38,146 bases of DNA. Source: JAGOPO01 sp038065515 (lineage in GTDB: Bacteria; Patescibacteriota; Minisyncoccia; 2-02-FULL-40-12; GWA2-44-9). Below are positions 21,874-30,351 of this stretch, in pieces. Position 1 is the stretch's first letter. Every line of letters begins with the position of its first letter. Location of the stretch: the NCBI GenBank assembly GCA_038065515.1, contig JBBTQV010000056.1, positions 1-38,146 on the forward strand. The letters are read 5' to 3'. The notes below the pieces were generated by a model. That model was not told the DNA's origin, made no database searches, and saw only the letters and a list, made by a program, of their open reading frames with translations. Made by a program: the position numbers and the translations under genes.

Positions 21874-21935
21874 CCAAGCTACTAGCCATTAAAACTTAGC
21901 CATTAGGAATCGGGGACTAATGGCTAAAGACTAAT
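21866..21935. repeat. TTAGCCATTA repeats and inverted repeat between the transporter and rsmI
   Basis: Two tandem TTAGCCATTA-like units, then TAATGGCTAA, which forms an 11-bp hairpin around AATCGGGGA. Related AGCTA-rich runs occur at 22635-22665 (after rsmI) and 23034-23060 (after the four-helix-bundle gene), so short repeats mark each junction of this operon. Confidence 0.55.
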
Positions 21936-21940
21936 CTCTC

Positions 21941-22636
21941 ATGGCTATTTTTTATATCGTCGCAACGCCTATCGGAAATCTTCAGGACATCACCCTGCGG
22001 GCGCTTGAAGTGCTGAAATCCGTTGACGCCATTTTCTGCGAGGACACTCGCGTAACCGCCAAATTGCTGGCTCATTTTGACATCAAAAAGCCCTTGTACG
22101 CCTACCATCAGCATAGCGACGAACGGGTGGTGGCGCAGGTTGCCAGCATGCTCGGTGAAGGAAATACGCTTGCACTGGTCAGCGACGCGGGAACTCCGGG
22201 CATCAATGATCCGGGCGGCCGGTTGATTCAGCAGGTTCTCGCACTGCTCTCGGATACGCAGATTGTGCCGATTCCCGGAGCCAATGCGGCAGTCGTTGCG
22301 CTGTCGGCCAGCGGATTTCCGGCAGACCGCTACCAGTGCTGGGGGTTTGTGCCGCACAAGAAGGGGAGGCAGACTTTCTTTACGGACCTCGCCGCAACCG
22401 AAGATACCGTGGTTTTCTACGAATCAAAGCACCGCGTCCTCAAGGCGATGCAACAATTACAGGAGGCGCTGGAGAGGGCAGAAACACTTGGCCGGCCTAT
22501 GGTGGTGGCACGCGAGCTGACAAAGAAATTTGAAACACTGTATCGCGGTACCGCTGCGGACATCGCGGCGCAGTTGACCGGCGACAACGGACTGGGCGAG
22601 TTTGTCGTCGTTGTCGCACCGAGAAGCTGGCGCTAG
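21941..22636 (+). CDS. rsmI: 16S rRNA (cytidine-1402-2'-O)-methyltransferase RsmI
   Basis: 231 residues of the tetrapyrrole-methylase fold. YIVATPIGNLQDITLRALEVLKSVD, FCEDTRVTAKLL, ALVSDAGTPGINDPGG (SAM-binding) and IPGANAAVVALSASGFP are the standard RsmI blocks. RsmI adds the ribose methyl of C1402 in the ribosomal P site. It is somewhat shorter than the E. coli protein, lacking the C-terminal tail, as in many compact genomes. The family fit is unambiguous. Confidence 0.95.
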   Translation: MAIFYIVATPIGNLQDITLRALEVLKSVDAIFCEDTRVTAKLLAHFDIKKPLYAYHQHSDERVVAQVASMLGEGNTLALVSDAGTPGINDPGGRLIQQVLALLSDTQIVPIPGANAAVVALSASGFPADRYQCWGFVPHKKGRQTFFTDLAATEDTVVFYESKHRVLKAMQQLQEALERAETLGRPMVVARELTKKFETLYRGTAADIAAQLTGDNGLGEFVVVVAPRSWR

Positions 22637-22730
22637 GAAGTAGCTTTTTAGCTTCTTAGCTGGTAGGATGCGTCGGCAAATGTCCGAGCGTATTCATTCA
22701 TACAAGGAGCTTATCGTATAGCAGAAAGCC

Positions 22731-23051
22731 ATGGACTTAGTGCAGGCCGTCTATAGCGTCAGTATCGAATTGCCCAAGCATGAGCTGTACGGATTAACAT
22801 CGCAAATTCGGCGTGCGGCAGTATCTATTCCATCAAATATTGCCGAAGGCCGCAGAAGAGGCTCAAGGGCCGATTTCCGTCATTTCTTGCTCATCGCCTA
22901 TGCTTCCGGAGCGGAACTTGAGACTCAACTAGAATTAATGCACCGTCTTTATCCAGACATCAAGATGGATTATGCTAGAATTGATGCACCTATAGACGAG
23001 GTGATGCGCATGCTTAATACAATGACCGCACGACTACAAGCTACCAGCTAA
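22731..23051 (+). CDS. Four-helix-bundle (23S rRNA IVP-like) protein, 5' part cut off by an amber codon
   Basis: LPKHELYGLTSQIRRAAVSIPSNIAEGRRRGS is the signature of the TIGR02436 four-helix-bundle family, found in 23S rRNA intervening sequences and as free genes in CPR; its function is unknown. Family members begin about 17 residues earlier, typically with a stretch like SYKELIVWQKAMDLV. The same frame from an ATG at 22680 reads MSERIHSYKELIV, then TAG at 22719-22721 where Trp is expected, then QKAMDLV. The gene is therefore either broken by TGG to TAG or restarts at 22731. There is no good ribosome site for 22731. Confidence 0.8.
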   Translation: MDLVQAVYSVSIELPKHELYGLTSQIRRAAVSIPSNIAEGRRRGSRADFRHFLLIAYASGAELETQLELMHRLYPDIKMDYARIDAPIDEVMRMLNTMTARLQATS

Positions 23052-23063
23052 TAAGCTACTATT

Positions 23064-24566
23064 ATGGCCCGTTTTTATATCACAACGGCAATCGTCTACA
23101 CCAATGCACCGCCACACATCGGCTTTGCGCTGGAGCTGGTGCAGGCTGACGCTGTTGCCCGTTACCGCCGCATGTTAGGGGATGAGGTCCGCTTTCTCAC
23201 CGGTACCGATGAGCATGGCACGAAAATCATGCGTTCCGCACTGGAAGCCGGTGTACCGACCCAGGAATTCGTCAACCGTATCGCCGGACAGGTGGGAGAT
23301 TTAGCGACTCGCCTGAATGTCTCAAATACCGATTTTATGCGCACTTCCGACCGTGTCCGGCACTGGCCGGCGGCGCAGAAGCTATGGCGGGCAATGGCAG
23401 AAAAGGGCGATATCTATAAGAAATCATACGAAGGATTCTACTGTGTCGGCCACGAGGCATTCGTCAAGCAGAGCGAACTGATAGACGGCCTGTGCCCGCT
23501 GCACAAAAGCAAACCGGAGCTCGTTAGAGAAGAAAATTGGTTCTTCAAGGTAACGAATTACACGGGTAAAATCCGTAAAATGATTGAGTCCGACCGACTG
23601 CGCATCGTTCCGGCAACCCGCAAATCAGAGCTTCTGAACCTGCTCGATGATGCCGAGGATGTCAGCTTTTCCAGGCCTTCCGGACAATTACCATGGGGGA
23701 TTCCCGTACCCGACGATGCTGATCAGACGATGTATGTATGGGCTGATGCTCTTACCAATTACATCTCTGCATTGGGCTATGGTACCGATGAAGCGGGGAT
23801 GGCATTTTGGCCTGCCGATGTGCATCTTATCGGCAAAGACATCGTGCGGTTTCATGCCATATTCTGGCCTGCGATGTTGCTATCTGCCGGTCTGGAACTT
23901 CCCAAGAGCATCTATGTTCATGGCTTTATTACGGTGAACGGGGAGAAGATGTCGAAATCGTTGGGGAATGTGATTAATCCGTCCGAACTTCTGGATCGCT
24001 ATCCAGCCGATGTCGTGCGCTACTTCATGTTGCGCGAACTACGGAGTACTGATGACAGCGATTTTTCCTTGAAAAACCTCGACAATCGATACAATACAGA
24101 CCTCGCCAACGGTTTGGGGAATCTCATTCAGCGCGTTGCAACACTCGTGGCTACCAAATTGTCAGGAAAAGGGGTCTATACCGCAGATTTAGAAGCCACA
24201 GAGCCCGCCATGAAGCAGATAGCAGACGATACTGATTATCAGAATGCTTTTGCGCAGTTCCGTCTGCATGATGCGATATCATGCGTATGGGAGAAGATTG
24301 CTTTGGCCAATGCGTACCTCAATGAGCGAGAGCCGTGGAAATCCTCCTTCGCCGAAGCTTCGGAGGACAGGCAGGAAGGATATAAAACATTGATAGTATC
24401 CGTCGCGATGATTGCGCATATCGCATGGCTGCTGCAGCCGTTCATGCCCGCCACTGCGCAGAAGATTTTTTCAATTTTTGGCGTCTCTCCGGGCGCCTCG
24501 CTCGCCGATGGCCAGCAGATTTCTGTCACCGTTCCGGAGCCGCTTTTTCCAAGGAGAGAGACATAA
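23064..24566 (+). CDS. metG: Methionine--tRNA ligase (MetRS)
   Basis: 500 residues, class I. NAPPHIGFALELVQADAVARY carries the HIGH motif and GEKMSKSLGN the KMSKS motif. The connective region FYCVGHEAFVKQSELIDGLCPLHKS has a zinc-knuckle-like pattern with few Cys. The C-terminal helical anticodon-binding domain is present, but there is no dimerisation (Trbp111-like) extension. SSFAEASEDRQEG near residue 430 comes from the palindromic repeat at 24342-24370, also present in valS and tsaD. It charges both Met tRNAs found in this window. Confidence 0.96.
   Translation: MARFYITTAIVYTNAPPHIGFALELVQADAVARYRRMLGDEVRFLTGTDEHGTKIMRSALEAGVPTQEFVNRIAGQVGDLATRLNVSNTDFMRTSDRVRHWPAAQKLWRAMAEKGDIYKKSYEGFYCVGHEAFVKQSELIDGLCPLHKSKPELVREENWFFKVTNYTGKIRKMIESDRLRIVPATRKSELLNLLDDAEDVSFSRPSGQLPWGIPVPDDADQTMYVWADALTNYISALGYGTDEAGMAFWPADVHLIGKDIVRFHAIFWPAMLLSAGLELPKSIYVHGFITVNGEKMSKSLGNVINPSELLDRYPADVVRYFMLRELRSTDDSDFSLKNLDNRYNTDLANGLGNLIQRVATLVATKLSGKGVYTADLEATEPAMKQIADDTDYQNAFAQFRLHDAISCVWEKIALANAYLNEREPWKSSFAEASEDRQEGYKTLIVSVAMIAHIAWLLQPFMPATAQKIFSIFGVSPGASLADGQQISVTVPEPLFPRRET
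24342..24370 (+). repeat. Palindromic repeat inside metG, translated as SFAEASEDR
   Basis: CCTCCTTCGCCGAAGCTTCGGAGGA, the most symmetric copy of the valS/tsaD/metG repeat, in the same reading frame as the others. Confidence 0.8.
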
Positions 24567-24666
24567 GAACAGGTGATTAATAGCATTGTAGTTGCGTCAC
24601 TATAGCATTGTTTCATTTCACGCTCTTCGTGAAATTATGACAGAATATGAAGAAGCAGAAAGAAAT

Positions 24667-25410
24667 ATGAAAATCATCGACACACACTGCCATCCGCAGT
24701 TTCCTCAATACGACTCCGACCGGGATGAAGTTATCCGAAGGGCACTGGATTCCGGTATCGGAATCGTCTGCGTTGGTACCGATTTAGCGACAAGCAGGCA
24801 GGCAATCAAGCTCGCCGAACGCTATGAAGGTTTATATGCGTCAGTTGGTTTGCATCCGAATGAAGTAACGGACAACTTTCAACTGACAAGTTACGAGGAG
24901 CTACTCAAGCACTCTAAAGCCGTGGCGATTGGAGAGGTGGGCTTGGATTACCACCGAACAACAGATTTGGAAAAACGGAAGCTCCAACGAGAATCGCTTG
25001 AACAGTTCATTCATCTTGCCGCTCAATGTGGCAAGCCGGTTATTATTCATTGCCGCGATGCTCATGAGGATATGATGAACATACTGCCTGAATACAGAGG
25101 CGTGATGCATTCGTTTACCGGAACCGCAGAACAGGCGCGTAGGTATATGAGGAGAGGATATTTCATCGGGTTGAACGGCATCGTGACATTCGCAAAAGAG
25201 TACGAAGAAATGGTACGCTCGATACCGTTGGATCGGCTGCTTCTGGAAACAGATGCACCCTATCTCGCACCTGCACCATATCGGGGGAAAAGGAACGAAC
25301 CTTCATATGTGGATATCGTTGGGAGGAGCATAGCCACTATTTTCGGTATAGAGCCGGCAGTCGTATTTGAAGCAACGATGAAAAACGCAGAGCACCTATT
25401 CAATATATAG
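24667..25410 (+). CDS. tatD: TatD-family metal-dependent deoxyribonuclease
   Basis: 247 residues, TIM-barrel amidohydrolase. Metal-site motifs: IIDTHCHPQF, GEVGLDYH, PVIIHCRDAH, MHSFTGTAEQ and LLETDAPYLAP. TatD enzymes act as 3'-5' DNases in repair and DNA turnover. The start MKIIDTHCH at 24667 fits the family; the frame opens earlier (ATG at 24637) but those residues are not conserved. A small hairpin (ATTTCACG-CTCTT-CGTGAAAT) lies before it. Last clear gene of the tRNA-Met/M16/rsmI/metG run. Confidence 0.93.
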   Translation: MKIIDTHCHPQFPQYDSDRDEVIRRALDSGIGIVCVGTDLATSRQAIKLAERYEGLYASVGLHPNEVTDNFQLTSYEELLKHSKAVAIGEVGLDYHRTTDLEKRKLQRESLEQFIHLAAQCGKPVIIHCRDAHEDMMNILPEYRGVMHSFTGTAEQARRYMRRGYFIGLNGIVTFAKEYEEMVRSIPLDRLLLETDAPYLAPAPYRGKRNEPSYVDIVGRSIATIFGIEPAVVFEATMKNAEHLFNI

Positions 25411-25522
25411 CAGTAGCAAGGTATATGTAGGAAGGACTATGCCAGTACATGAAGGAAAGGTATGTCATACATGATGCACGGCTAACAATGATTGTATTCA
25501 AAAATATGGAATATAGCGGGGT

Positions 25523-25855
25523 GATTCCCTGTCTTTTTTTGACGAAAAAATCGAGTCATACACGGTTCATTCGTCTAAAGTCATGCTGGACCGCCACATT
25601 ACGCCTAATTTAGTTGAATTATTTATTGATGAGATTATGGGGTTTTTGATGGCTCGCTTACTTTGCGGGTAGCGATACGCCGGTTTCTACGCCATCCGTG
25701 GACTCTACAAAACACCCTCGCCCACACCTACGCCAGAGGCTTCGGTGGGCAAAGCAACCACAGATATGATGCCAGTTCCATCAGATACCCCCGCGCCCAC
25801 AGTAGAGGCGTCAACCCCTATAACTGAAATTCCGGCTCCCGTTGTGATGCCATAG
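25523..25855 (+). pseudogene. Decayed gene with Pro/Thr-rich end
   Basis: Coding-like text is spread over several frames. One frame reads DSLSFFDEKIESYTVHSSKV then MLDRHITPNLVELFIDEIMG, ending at TAG near 25669. A second continues with GSDTPVSTPSVDST and a third with KTPSPTPTPEASVGKATTD and a Pro/Thr-rich tail to the TAG at 25855. This is best read as one secreted-type protein gene broken by at least two frameshifts. There is no promoter or intact start. The rest of 25411-25522 holds nothing I can identify. Confidence 0.45.
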
Positions 25856-25879
25856 GAAAAGATTATACTTCCCACCGCC

Positions 25880-26267
25880 CCGCCACAGTATCCCGATTCG
25901 CCCATCGCGTAAGGAACGGCTCTCTGCCGGCGCTGTCACGCATCCGAATCTCCGCAGTCGAACAAGCTCCAACACTGTTGGAGCTGTTCTTTATGCTCCG
26001 GTCATGCGGATGGCGTTTTGCGCCGGCGACATTCGCCATCCGTCTTTCCGCTCAACGACGGGCTGGGCTCTCTGGGATACCGTGGCGGATGCGGCGGGGA
26101 AATACAGCAACACCATGCCCGTCAGCGCAGGCGGTCCGATGCTGCGAGAGACGGAGCCGCCGGGAGCGGAGTAACGGAGAGGACGGTGCATCACGATTCC
26201 CACCTGTCTGAAGGCACAATACTAGATACAGACCTTGTGCCGAGTTTGGGAATCGTGATACCGCACC
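25880..26267 (-). ncRNA. Candidate structured RNA element, copy B
   Basis: Related to copy A (3053-3409). Helices: 25880-25894 with 26074-26088 (15 bp with one G-U), 25926-25933 with 26020-26027 (8 bp), 25941-25946 with 26007-26012 (6 bp), and a variable hairpin 25962-25988. The distal domain has a long helix, 26185-26202 with 26247-26267, closing a pseudoknot in which 26206-26210 pairs with 26229-26233 and 26213-26219 with 26235-26241. The 8-bp helix is GCCGGCGC/GCGCCGGC here but GTCCGCAC/GTGCGGAC in A, so paired bases have changed together. The G-U in the outer helix again favours the minus strand. It lies between the decayed gene and a plus-strand gene, not before an aminoacyl-tRNA synthetase gene. 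Confidence 0.55.
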
Positions 26268-26458
26268 GGACGACCCGTGCTCCCGGACGGACTCCAGCCA
26301 GCAGCGCGGACCGCGGAGCGGTATTAACATCTTTGGAAGAGTAGAGTCGCAATAAAGCCAAGTAAAACGCTATTTCGGAATATGCGATTCGTGAGTGAAT
26401 GACAGATTGTCCACAGGGACCGCTGGCGGGGGAGGAAGGGTTGAGATACCATTGACTC

Positions 26459-27085
26459 ATGAAACCGATCGTGAAGAAAGAAGATAAACCGATGGGTGTG
26501 CGAATAGAGCGGCCGGAGGTTTCCGTTGCACAAATCATACTACTGATACTTGCGCAGTCAGGCCAGGCCTCGTTTCGAGACATTCAAAAACACCCGCAAG
26601 TGAAATTGTTGGGTGCGGTCCGCAGTGAAAATAGTTTCTATACAGCCTTAGCAAGGTTAAAGCGGCGGCGGATGATTTCACGGACGGCAAATCATCAGTA
26701 TGAACTGACACAGGCAGGCGAATACGCTGCGCTCAAGGCTCATGTCCGGAAAGAGCTATCGGAAAATGAAAAAGGGGAAACAAAAAATAAGCAGCTACAA
26801 CCTACAAGCTACAACCTACAAGCTAAGAACTGGGACGGCAAGTGGCGCATCGTACTTTTTGATGTGCCCGAATCAAAACGACCGATACGGGATTATTTGC
26901 GAGGAGTGCTCAAGCGCCTCGGCTTCCGGGAGTTCCAACGAAGCATGTGGGTGTGGCCTCACAAATTGCCCCCATTCCTGAAGCGCCTATTAGCTGACCC
27001 ACAAATGCGAAAGTACATCCGTGCGATCACTACCTACGATATTGATTACGACGAGGATTTACGCCGCAATTTCAGATTAAGCTAA
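26459..27085 (+). CDS. PaaX-like regulator with Cas2-like C-terminal domain
   Basis: 208 residues. The N-terminal half (VSVAQIILLILAQSGQASFRDIQ..., FYTALARLKRRRMISRTANHQYELTQAGEYAAL) is a winged helix-turn-helix. The C-terminal half (WDGKWRIVLFDVPESKRPIRDYLRGVLKRLGFREFQRSMWVWP) is the ferredoxin-like fold shared by PaaX C-domains and Cas2. In CPR such proteins are common outside CRISPR loci, and no CRISPR or cas gene is present here. The linker KNKQLQPTSYNLQAK is encoded by a tandem DNA repeat (26791-26825). Start 26459 is the first ATG; MGVRIERPE at 26492 is an alternative. Confidence 0.8.
   Translation: MKPIVKKEDKPMGVRIERPEVSVAQIILLILAQSGQASFRDIQKHPQVKLLGAVRSENSFYTALARLKRRRMISRTANHQYELTQAGEYAALKAHVRKELSENEKGETKNKQLQPTSYNLQAKNWDGKWRIVLFDVPESKRPIRDYLRGVLKRLGFREFQRSMWVWPHKLPPFLKRLLADPQMRKYIRAITTYDIDYDEDLRRNFRLS
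26791..26825 (+). repeat. Tandem CTACAACCTACAAG repeat inside the PaaX-like gene
   Basis: GCTACAACCTACAA repeated about 2.3 times; translated as QLQPTSYNLQA. Similar units occur in tsaD (about 4311-4335) and at 34811-34847. Confidence 0.7.
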
Positions 27086-27101
27086 ATATGATCTGCGGAT
27101 A

Positions 27102-27134
27102 GGAAATAATGTCCACGAAATGGGCATTATTTCC
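27102..27134. terminator. Hairpin after the PaaX-like gene
   Basis: GGAAATAATGTCC-ACGAAAT-GGGCATTATTTCC, a 13-bp stem with one G-T position. AT-rich outer stem, no separate T-run. The remaining sequence to 27358 is AT-rich and shows no gene. Confidence 0.5.
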
Positions 27135-27358
27135 TATTGACGAATTGATTGGCAGTTATCGGTCAGCATAGCTTGGTGATAGAAAAGCACATTAAGGTAT
27201 ATATAGGTACCTGTATGTAGAGGCATCATGGAAGCGGCATGGTAATTTACTGACGCACTCTGCTATAGGGTAATTTCGGAAACTTGGCTTCAATACTCTG
27301 ATTTGACTAGAAACTCGTAAATTAAGCGGGTAGCGGAAGCCCGTACAGGGGTTAGCGA

Positions 27359-27367
27359 TGCTATAAT
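27359..27367 (+). promoter_or_regulatory. Extended -10 promoter of the 27379 gene
   Basis: TGC-TATAAT. The expected start near 27374 leaves a leader of about five bases before the ATG at 27379. Confidence 0.5.
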
Positions 27368-27378
27368 GGGTATGCACA

Positions 27379-30351
27379 ATGCATATGAAATGTCCGCGTA
27401 TTGCATGGAGGATTCTCTTAGTGTTTTTTGTGGTTTTTAGTGTCGGGATAATTAATGCGCAATATGCTGAAGCCGCACCACCTACTGACGGTCAGATTGT
27501 GGGCGTATGCATTGGCTGGCCGACGCCTCATGTGGAGATTCGCTGGTCTGCTAATCCACCACCTGGCTCTTTGCCGCCGAATTCAAATTCTGTTTTGCGT
27601 GATGTGAATGCCACGGGCAATCAGTGGTTCTTCGGCGGGGGCACTCCCGGCGTGTATGCAACGCGCATCAACGGGTCTGTCGCGGCACCCTATGGCACCG
27701 GCGGTTACCCGAATCCGAATTATACGGTGTACGATTTGCGCGACGATTCGGTTGTTGCGAATGCGACTTACACCTACAAAACGAAATACCGTCCGGAGAC
27801 ATCTAGCGGCAATGTGTATTCGGTGATCATCAATCAGACCAACTGCGGGGCCGGCCCGTCTCCGACGCCATGGCTAACACCGACTCCCACGCCGCTACCG
27901 TTGTCATTGAGTCCGAATTTTCAGACCGCTCCTCCGAATGTCACTACCGTCCTGTCGGCAACGGGAGGCGACGGTTCGTATGTCTGGACCGCACCGACGG
28001 GCATCATCAGCGGAACGGGTTCAGTGGTTTCTGTGCTGTATACGAACGGACTCGTAACTCCGGCGTATAAAACCGTCACGGTACAGTCCGGTGCTCAAAC
28101 AGCCATGGCGACCGTTCAGGTGGACGGCGTTGAAACACTTCGTGACGATATTCTTCTGACCGGCACCGGTCCACGGTTCGTACTCATCAATAATGATGCG
28201 CCGGTCGCCAGCAGCTCCGATGTCATGCTTATACTGGGGCATGGATTCGCAAATGAAGCGACGGTGAGCATGACGATGAAGCTTGGCAATTCACTGGCAT
28301 CCGCTTCTGCGGCTATCGAGCAGCCGTTCCAAAAGTACCTTCCATGGAATCTGTGCACCGGGTTGGCATTATGCGGCGATGGCATGTACAGCGTGTACGC
28401 AATCTATCGCACGCCCGTCGGCGTATCGTCGCCGGTGGTGCTCGATAATATCGTATATCTAAGCGATGTGCAGAGATCGACACCGGCAGTGGCCATCAAC
28501 AACGATGCTCTTTCGACAACGGAACGGCAGGTGACATTGGTGCTGACCAACGGATTGAAGGGGATTCCCGCTGATGAAGTGACGATGCAGATCGCAAATG
28601 CAAAAGAACTCGTGGGCACCGCGATGCCGCAACTCTACAGCCCGACGCTCGCCGGTTGGGATCTATGCGCCGGCCTCGGCTCCACCTGTACGAACGGCGC
28701 AAAGATCGTGTACGCGAAATATTGCGCTGGAAATACCTGCACTGTTGTAGTCTTGGACAATATTCTTCTGGAGTCGCCATGGCCCGATTGGGGCATTGTC
28801 ATTAATGACAATGCGGCATCCACAACAACTGCCGCCGTGCAACTGCGTTTGAATCCGTGGTTCAACAAGCCGGGGACCGAAGTATTTTTCAGTAATCTCG
28901 CCGATTTCTCGGTTCTGTCGTCATCTGCTTTTAAAGAACTCGTGCCGTGGGACTTGTGTGCGGGGCTTGCGAGCTGCCCGCTGACGAACCGCACCGTGTA
29001 TGTGCGTTATGTGAATTATGACAAGTCGACGCTGTGGCCCGGGATCCAATCGCCGGATTATCAGGACGACATCGTACTCGGCGCGGTGGCGTGCTCGCCA
29101 CGGCCGGCATGTTTGGATGCAACACCTGCGTGCAAGCCGCCCGAACCGCAAGGCGGATGGTGCCAGGCGCCCTCACCCACGCCGACTCCAAAGCCAACTC
29201 CCACATGCAAACCGCGACCGGCGTGTCTGGATTTACCGCGCTTTGCGTGCAAGCCGCCGGAACCGCAGGAGGGATGGTGCCCTGTGGCTTCGCCGACTCC
29301 TACGCCATCGGGAAGCGTTACGCCTACTCCCAGCGGGAGAGTCAGCCCATCGGTAACGCCGAGCATCGGTCCTCCATTCGGCAGTCCGCCGCCGTCTGTG
29401 TTCATCCAAACGCTATCGGGAGCTTCCGATGTCATTGAGCCAATTTCAATCGCATCAGCGGTCGCGGTGGGAGCATCGGCGGTCGTAGCATTGATGCCTA
29501 TTTTGGGTAGTTCCGGCGCGGGGGCATTTCTGTGGCAGGGATTGATGGGTATGCTCGGTCTGCTGCCCAAGCGCAAGAAAGTGTGGGGGACGGTGTACGA
29601 TTCCAATACCAAGCGGCCGATTCCGTTTGCAAAGGTGCAACTGATGGACCGCAACAAGCGCGTGTTGGAAACGCACATCGCCGATAAAGATGGCCGCTAC
29701 GGATTCCTCACCACGCCCGAGTCGCTCTTGGCGCAAAATGTGCAGATATCGATTCTGCCCAGTGCCAGGGATTACCTGTTCCCGGCGCATACCGCCGCAT
29801 CCGTTGATACGCTCGTCTACAACAACCTCTACTACGGTGACCTCATCACGGTGAACGACAAGACGCTCATCAATTTTGACATTCCGATGGACCCAGTGCG
29901 CCCGTCGGCGGCGCCGCTGGTGGTCAAGTCTCCTTCGATTGTTCTTGGCGCTTCGGTGGCCGCCATCGCCGATGCCGGATTCTGGCTCGGTCTCATCATG
30001 ATACCGCTCAACGCCATCATCGCGCCCAGCCCGTTCACGCTGGGCGTGTTATTCTTGTTCTTGGGAACGGCGTCGCTGCGCATCTGGGGCATCAGTGAGC
30101 ATCCGTTCGGCACCATTACCGATAGCGCAACCGGCCGTCCCATGCCGTTTGCCCTCATCACGCTCAATGATCTCTCCGGTAAGCATGTTGGCTTTACCGT
30201 TTCCGATGAACGCGGCCGCTATTTCCTGGTTGCCGACAAGGGAACCTATGAGATGACGATTTTCACGCCCGCGACGATAGTCCCGATCCGGCAATCAAAG
30301 CAAATTATCGAAGCGAGAAAAGGATGGATAACGCGAGAGATAAAGATATGA
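27379..30351 (+). CDS. Large surface protein with two CnaB/carboxypeptidase-regulatory-like modules
   Basis: 990 residues. A signal peptide (MHMKCPRIAWRILLVFFVVF, cleavage likely after AQYAEA) is followed by an exported part with three related units, each with a line such as VPWDLCAGLASC and ending in YVRY or YAKY. Two Cys-rich repeats (CKPRPACLDLP, ACKPPEPQEGWC) alternate with Pro/Thr/Ser linkers. Two hydrophobic segments flank two beta modules: KVWGTVYDSNTKRPIPFAKV ending GRYGFLT, and FGTITDSATGRPMPFALITL ending GRYFLVADKG. The C-terminal half is clearly related to that of the 34803-36602 protein. Probably part of the cell surface; function unknown. Overlaps the next gene (ATGA). Confidence 0.82.
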   Translation: MHMKCPRIAWRILLVFFVVFSVGIINAQYAEAAPPTDGQIVGVCIGWPTPHVEIRWSANPPPGSLPPNSNSVLRDVNATGNQWFFGGGTPGVYATRINGSVAAPYGTGGYPNPNYTVYDLRDDSVVANATYTYKTKYRPETSSGNVYSVIINQTNCGAGPSPTPWLTPTPTPLPLSLSPNFQTAPPNVTTVLSATGGDGSYVWTAPTGIISGTGSVVSVLYTNGLVTPAYKTVTVQSGAQTAMATVQVDGVETLRDDILLTGTGPRFVLINNDAPVASSSDVMLILGHGFANEATVSMTMKLGNSLASASAAIEQPFQKYLPWNLCTGLALCGDGMYSVYAIYRTPVGVSSPVVLDNIVYLSDVQRSTPAVAINNDALSTTERQVTLVLTNGLKGIPADEVTMQIANAKELVGTAMPQLYSPTLAGWDLCAGLGSTCTNGAKIVYAKYCAGNTCTVVVLDNILLESPWPDWGIVINDNAASTTTAAVQLRLNPWFNKPGTEVFFSNLADFSVLSSSAFKELVPWDLCAGLASCPLTNRTVYVRYVNYDKSTLWPGIQSPDYQDDIVLGAVACSPRPACLDATPACKPPEPQGGWCQAPSPTPTPKPTPTCKPRPACLDLPRFACKPPEPQEGWCPVASPTPTPSGSVTPTPSGRVSPSVTPSIGPPFGSPPPSVFIQTLSGASDVIEPISIASAVAVGASAVVALMPILGSSGAGAFLWQGLMGMLGLLPKRKKVWGTVYDSNTKRPIPFAKVQLMDRNKRVLETHIADKDGRYGFLTTPESLLAQNVQISILPSARDYLFPAHTAASVDTLVYNNLYYGDLITVNDKTLINFDIPMDPVRPSAAPLVVKSPSIVLGASVAAIADAGFWLGLIMIPLNAIIAPSPFTLGVLFLFLGTASLRIWGISEHPFGTITDSATGRPMPFALITLNDLSGKHVGFTVSDERGRYFLVADKGTYEMTIFTPATIVPIRQSKQIIEARKGWITREIKI

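Noticed and set aside
22719..22721. Stop-codon reassignment (TAG or TGA recoded)
   Set aside because: Both codons end many intact genes here with clear terminators after them; one in-frame TAG is better explained as a mutation.
26459..27085. Cas2 gene marking a CRISPR locus
   Set aside because: The fold is shared, but there is a winged-helix N-domain and no repeat-spacer array or other cas gene in the window.
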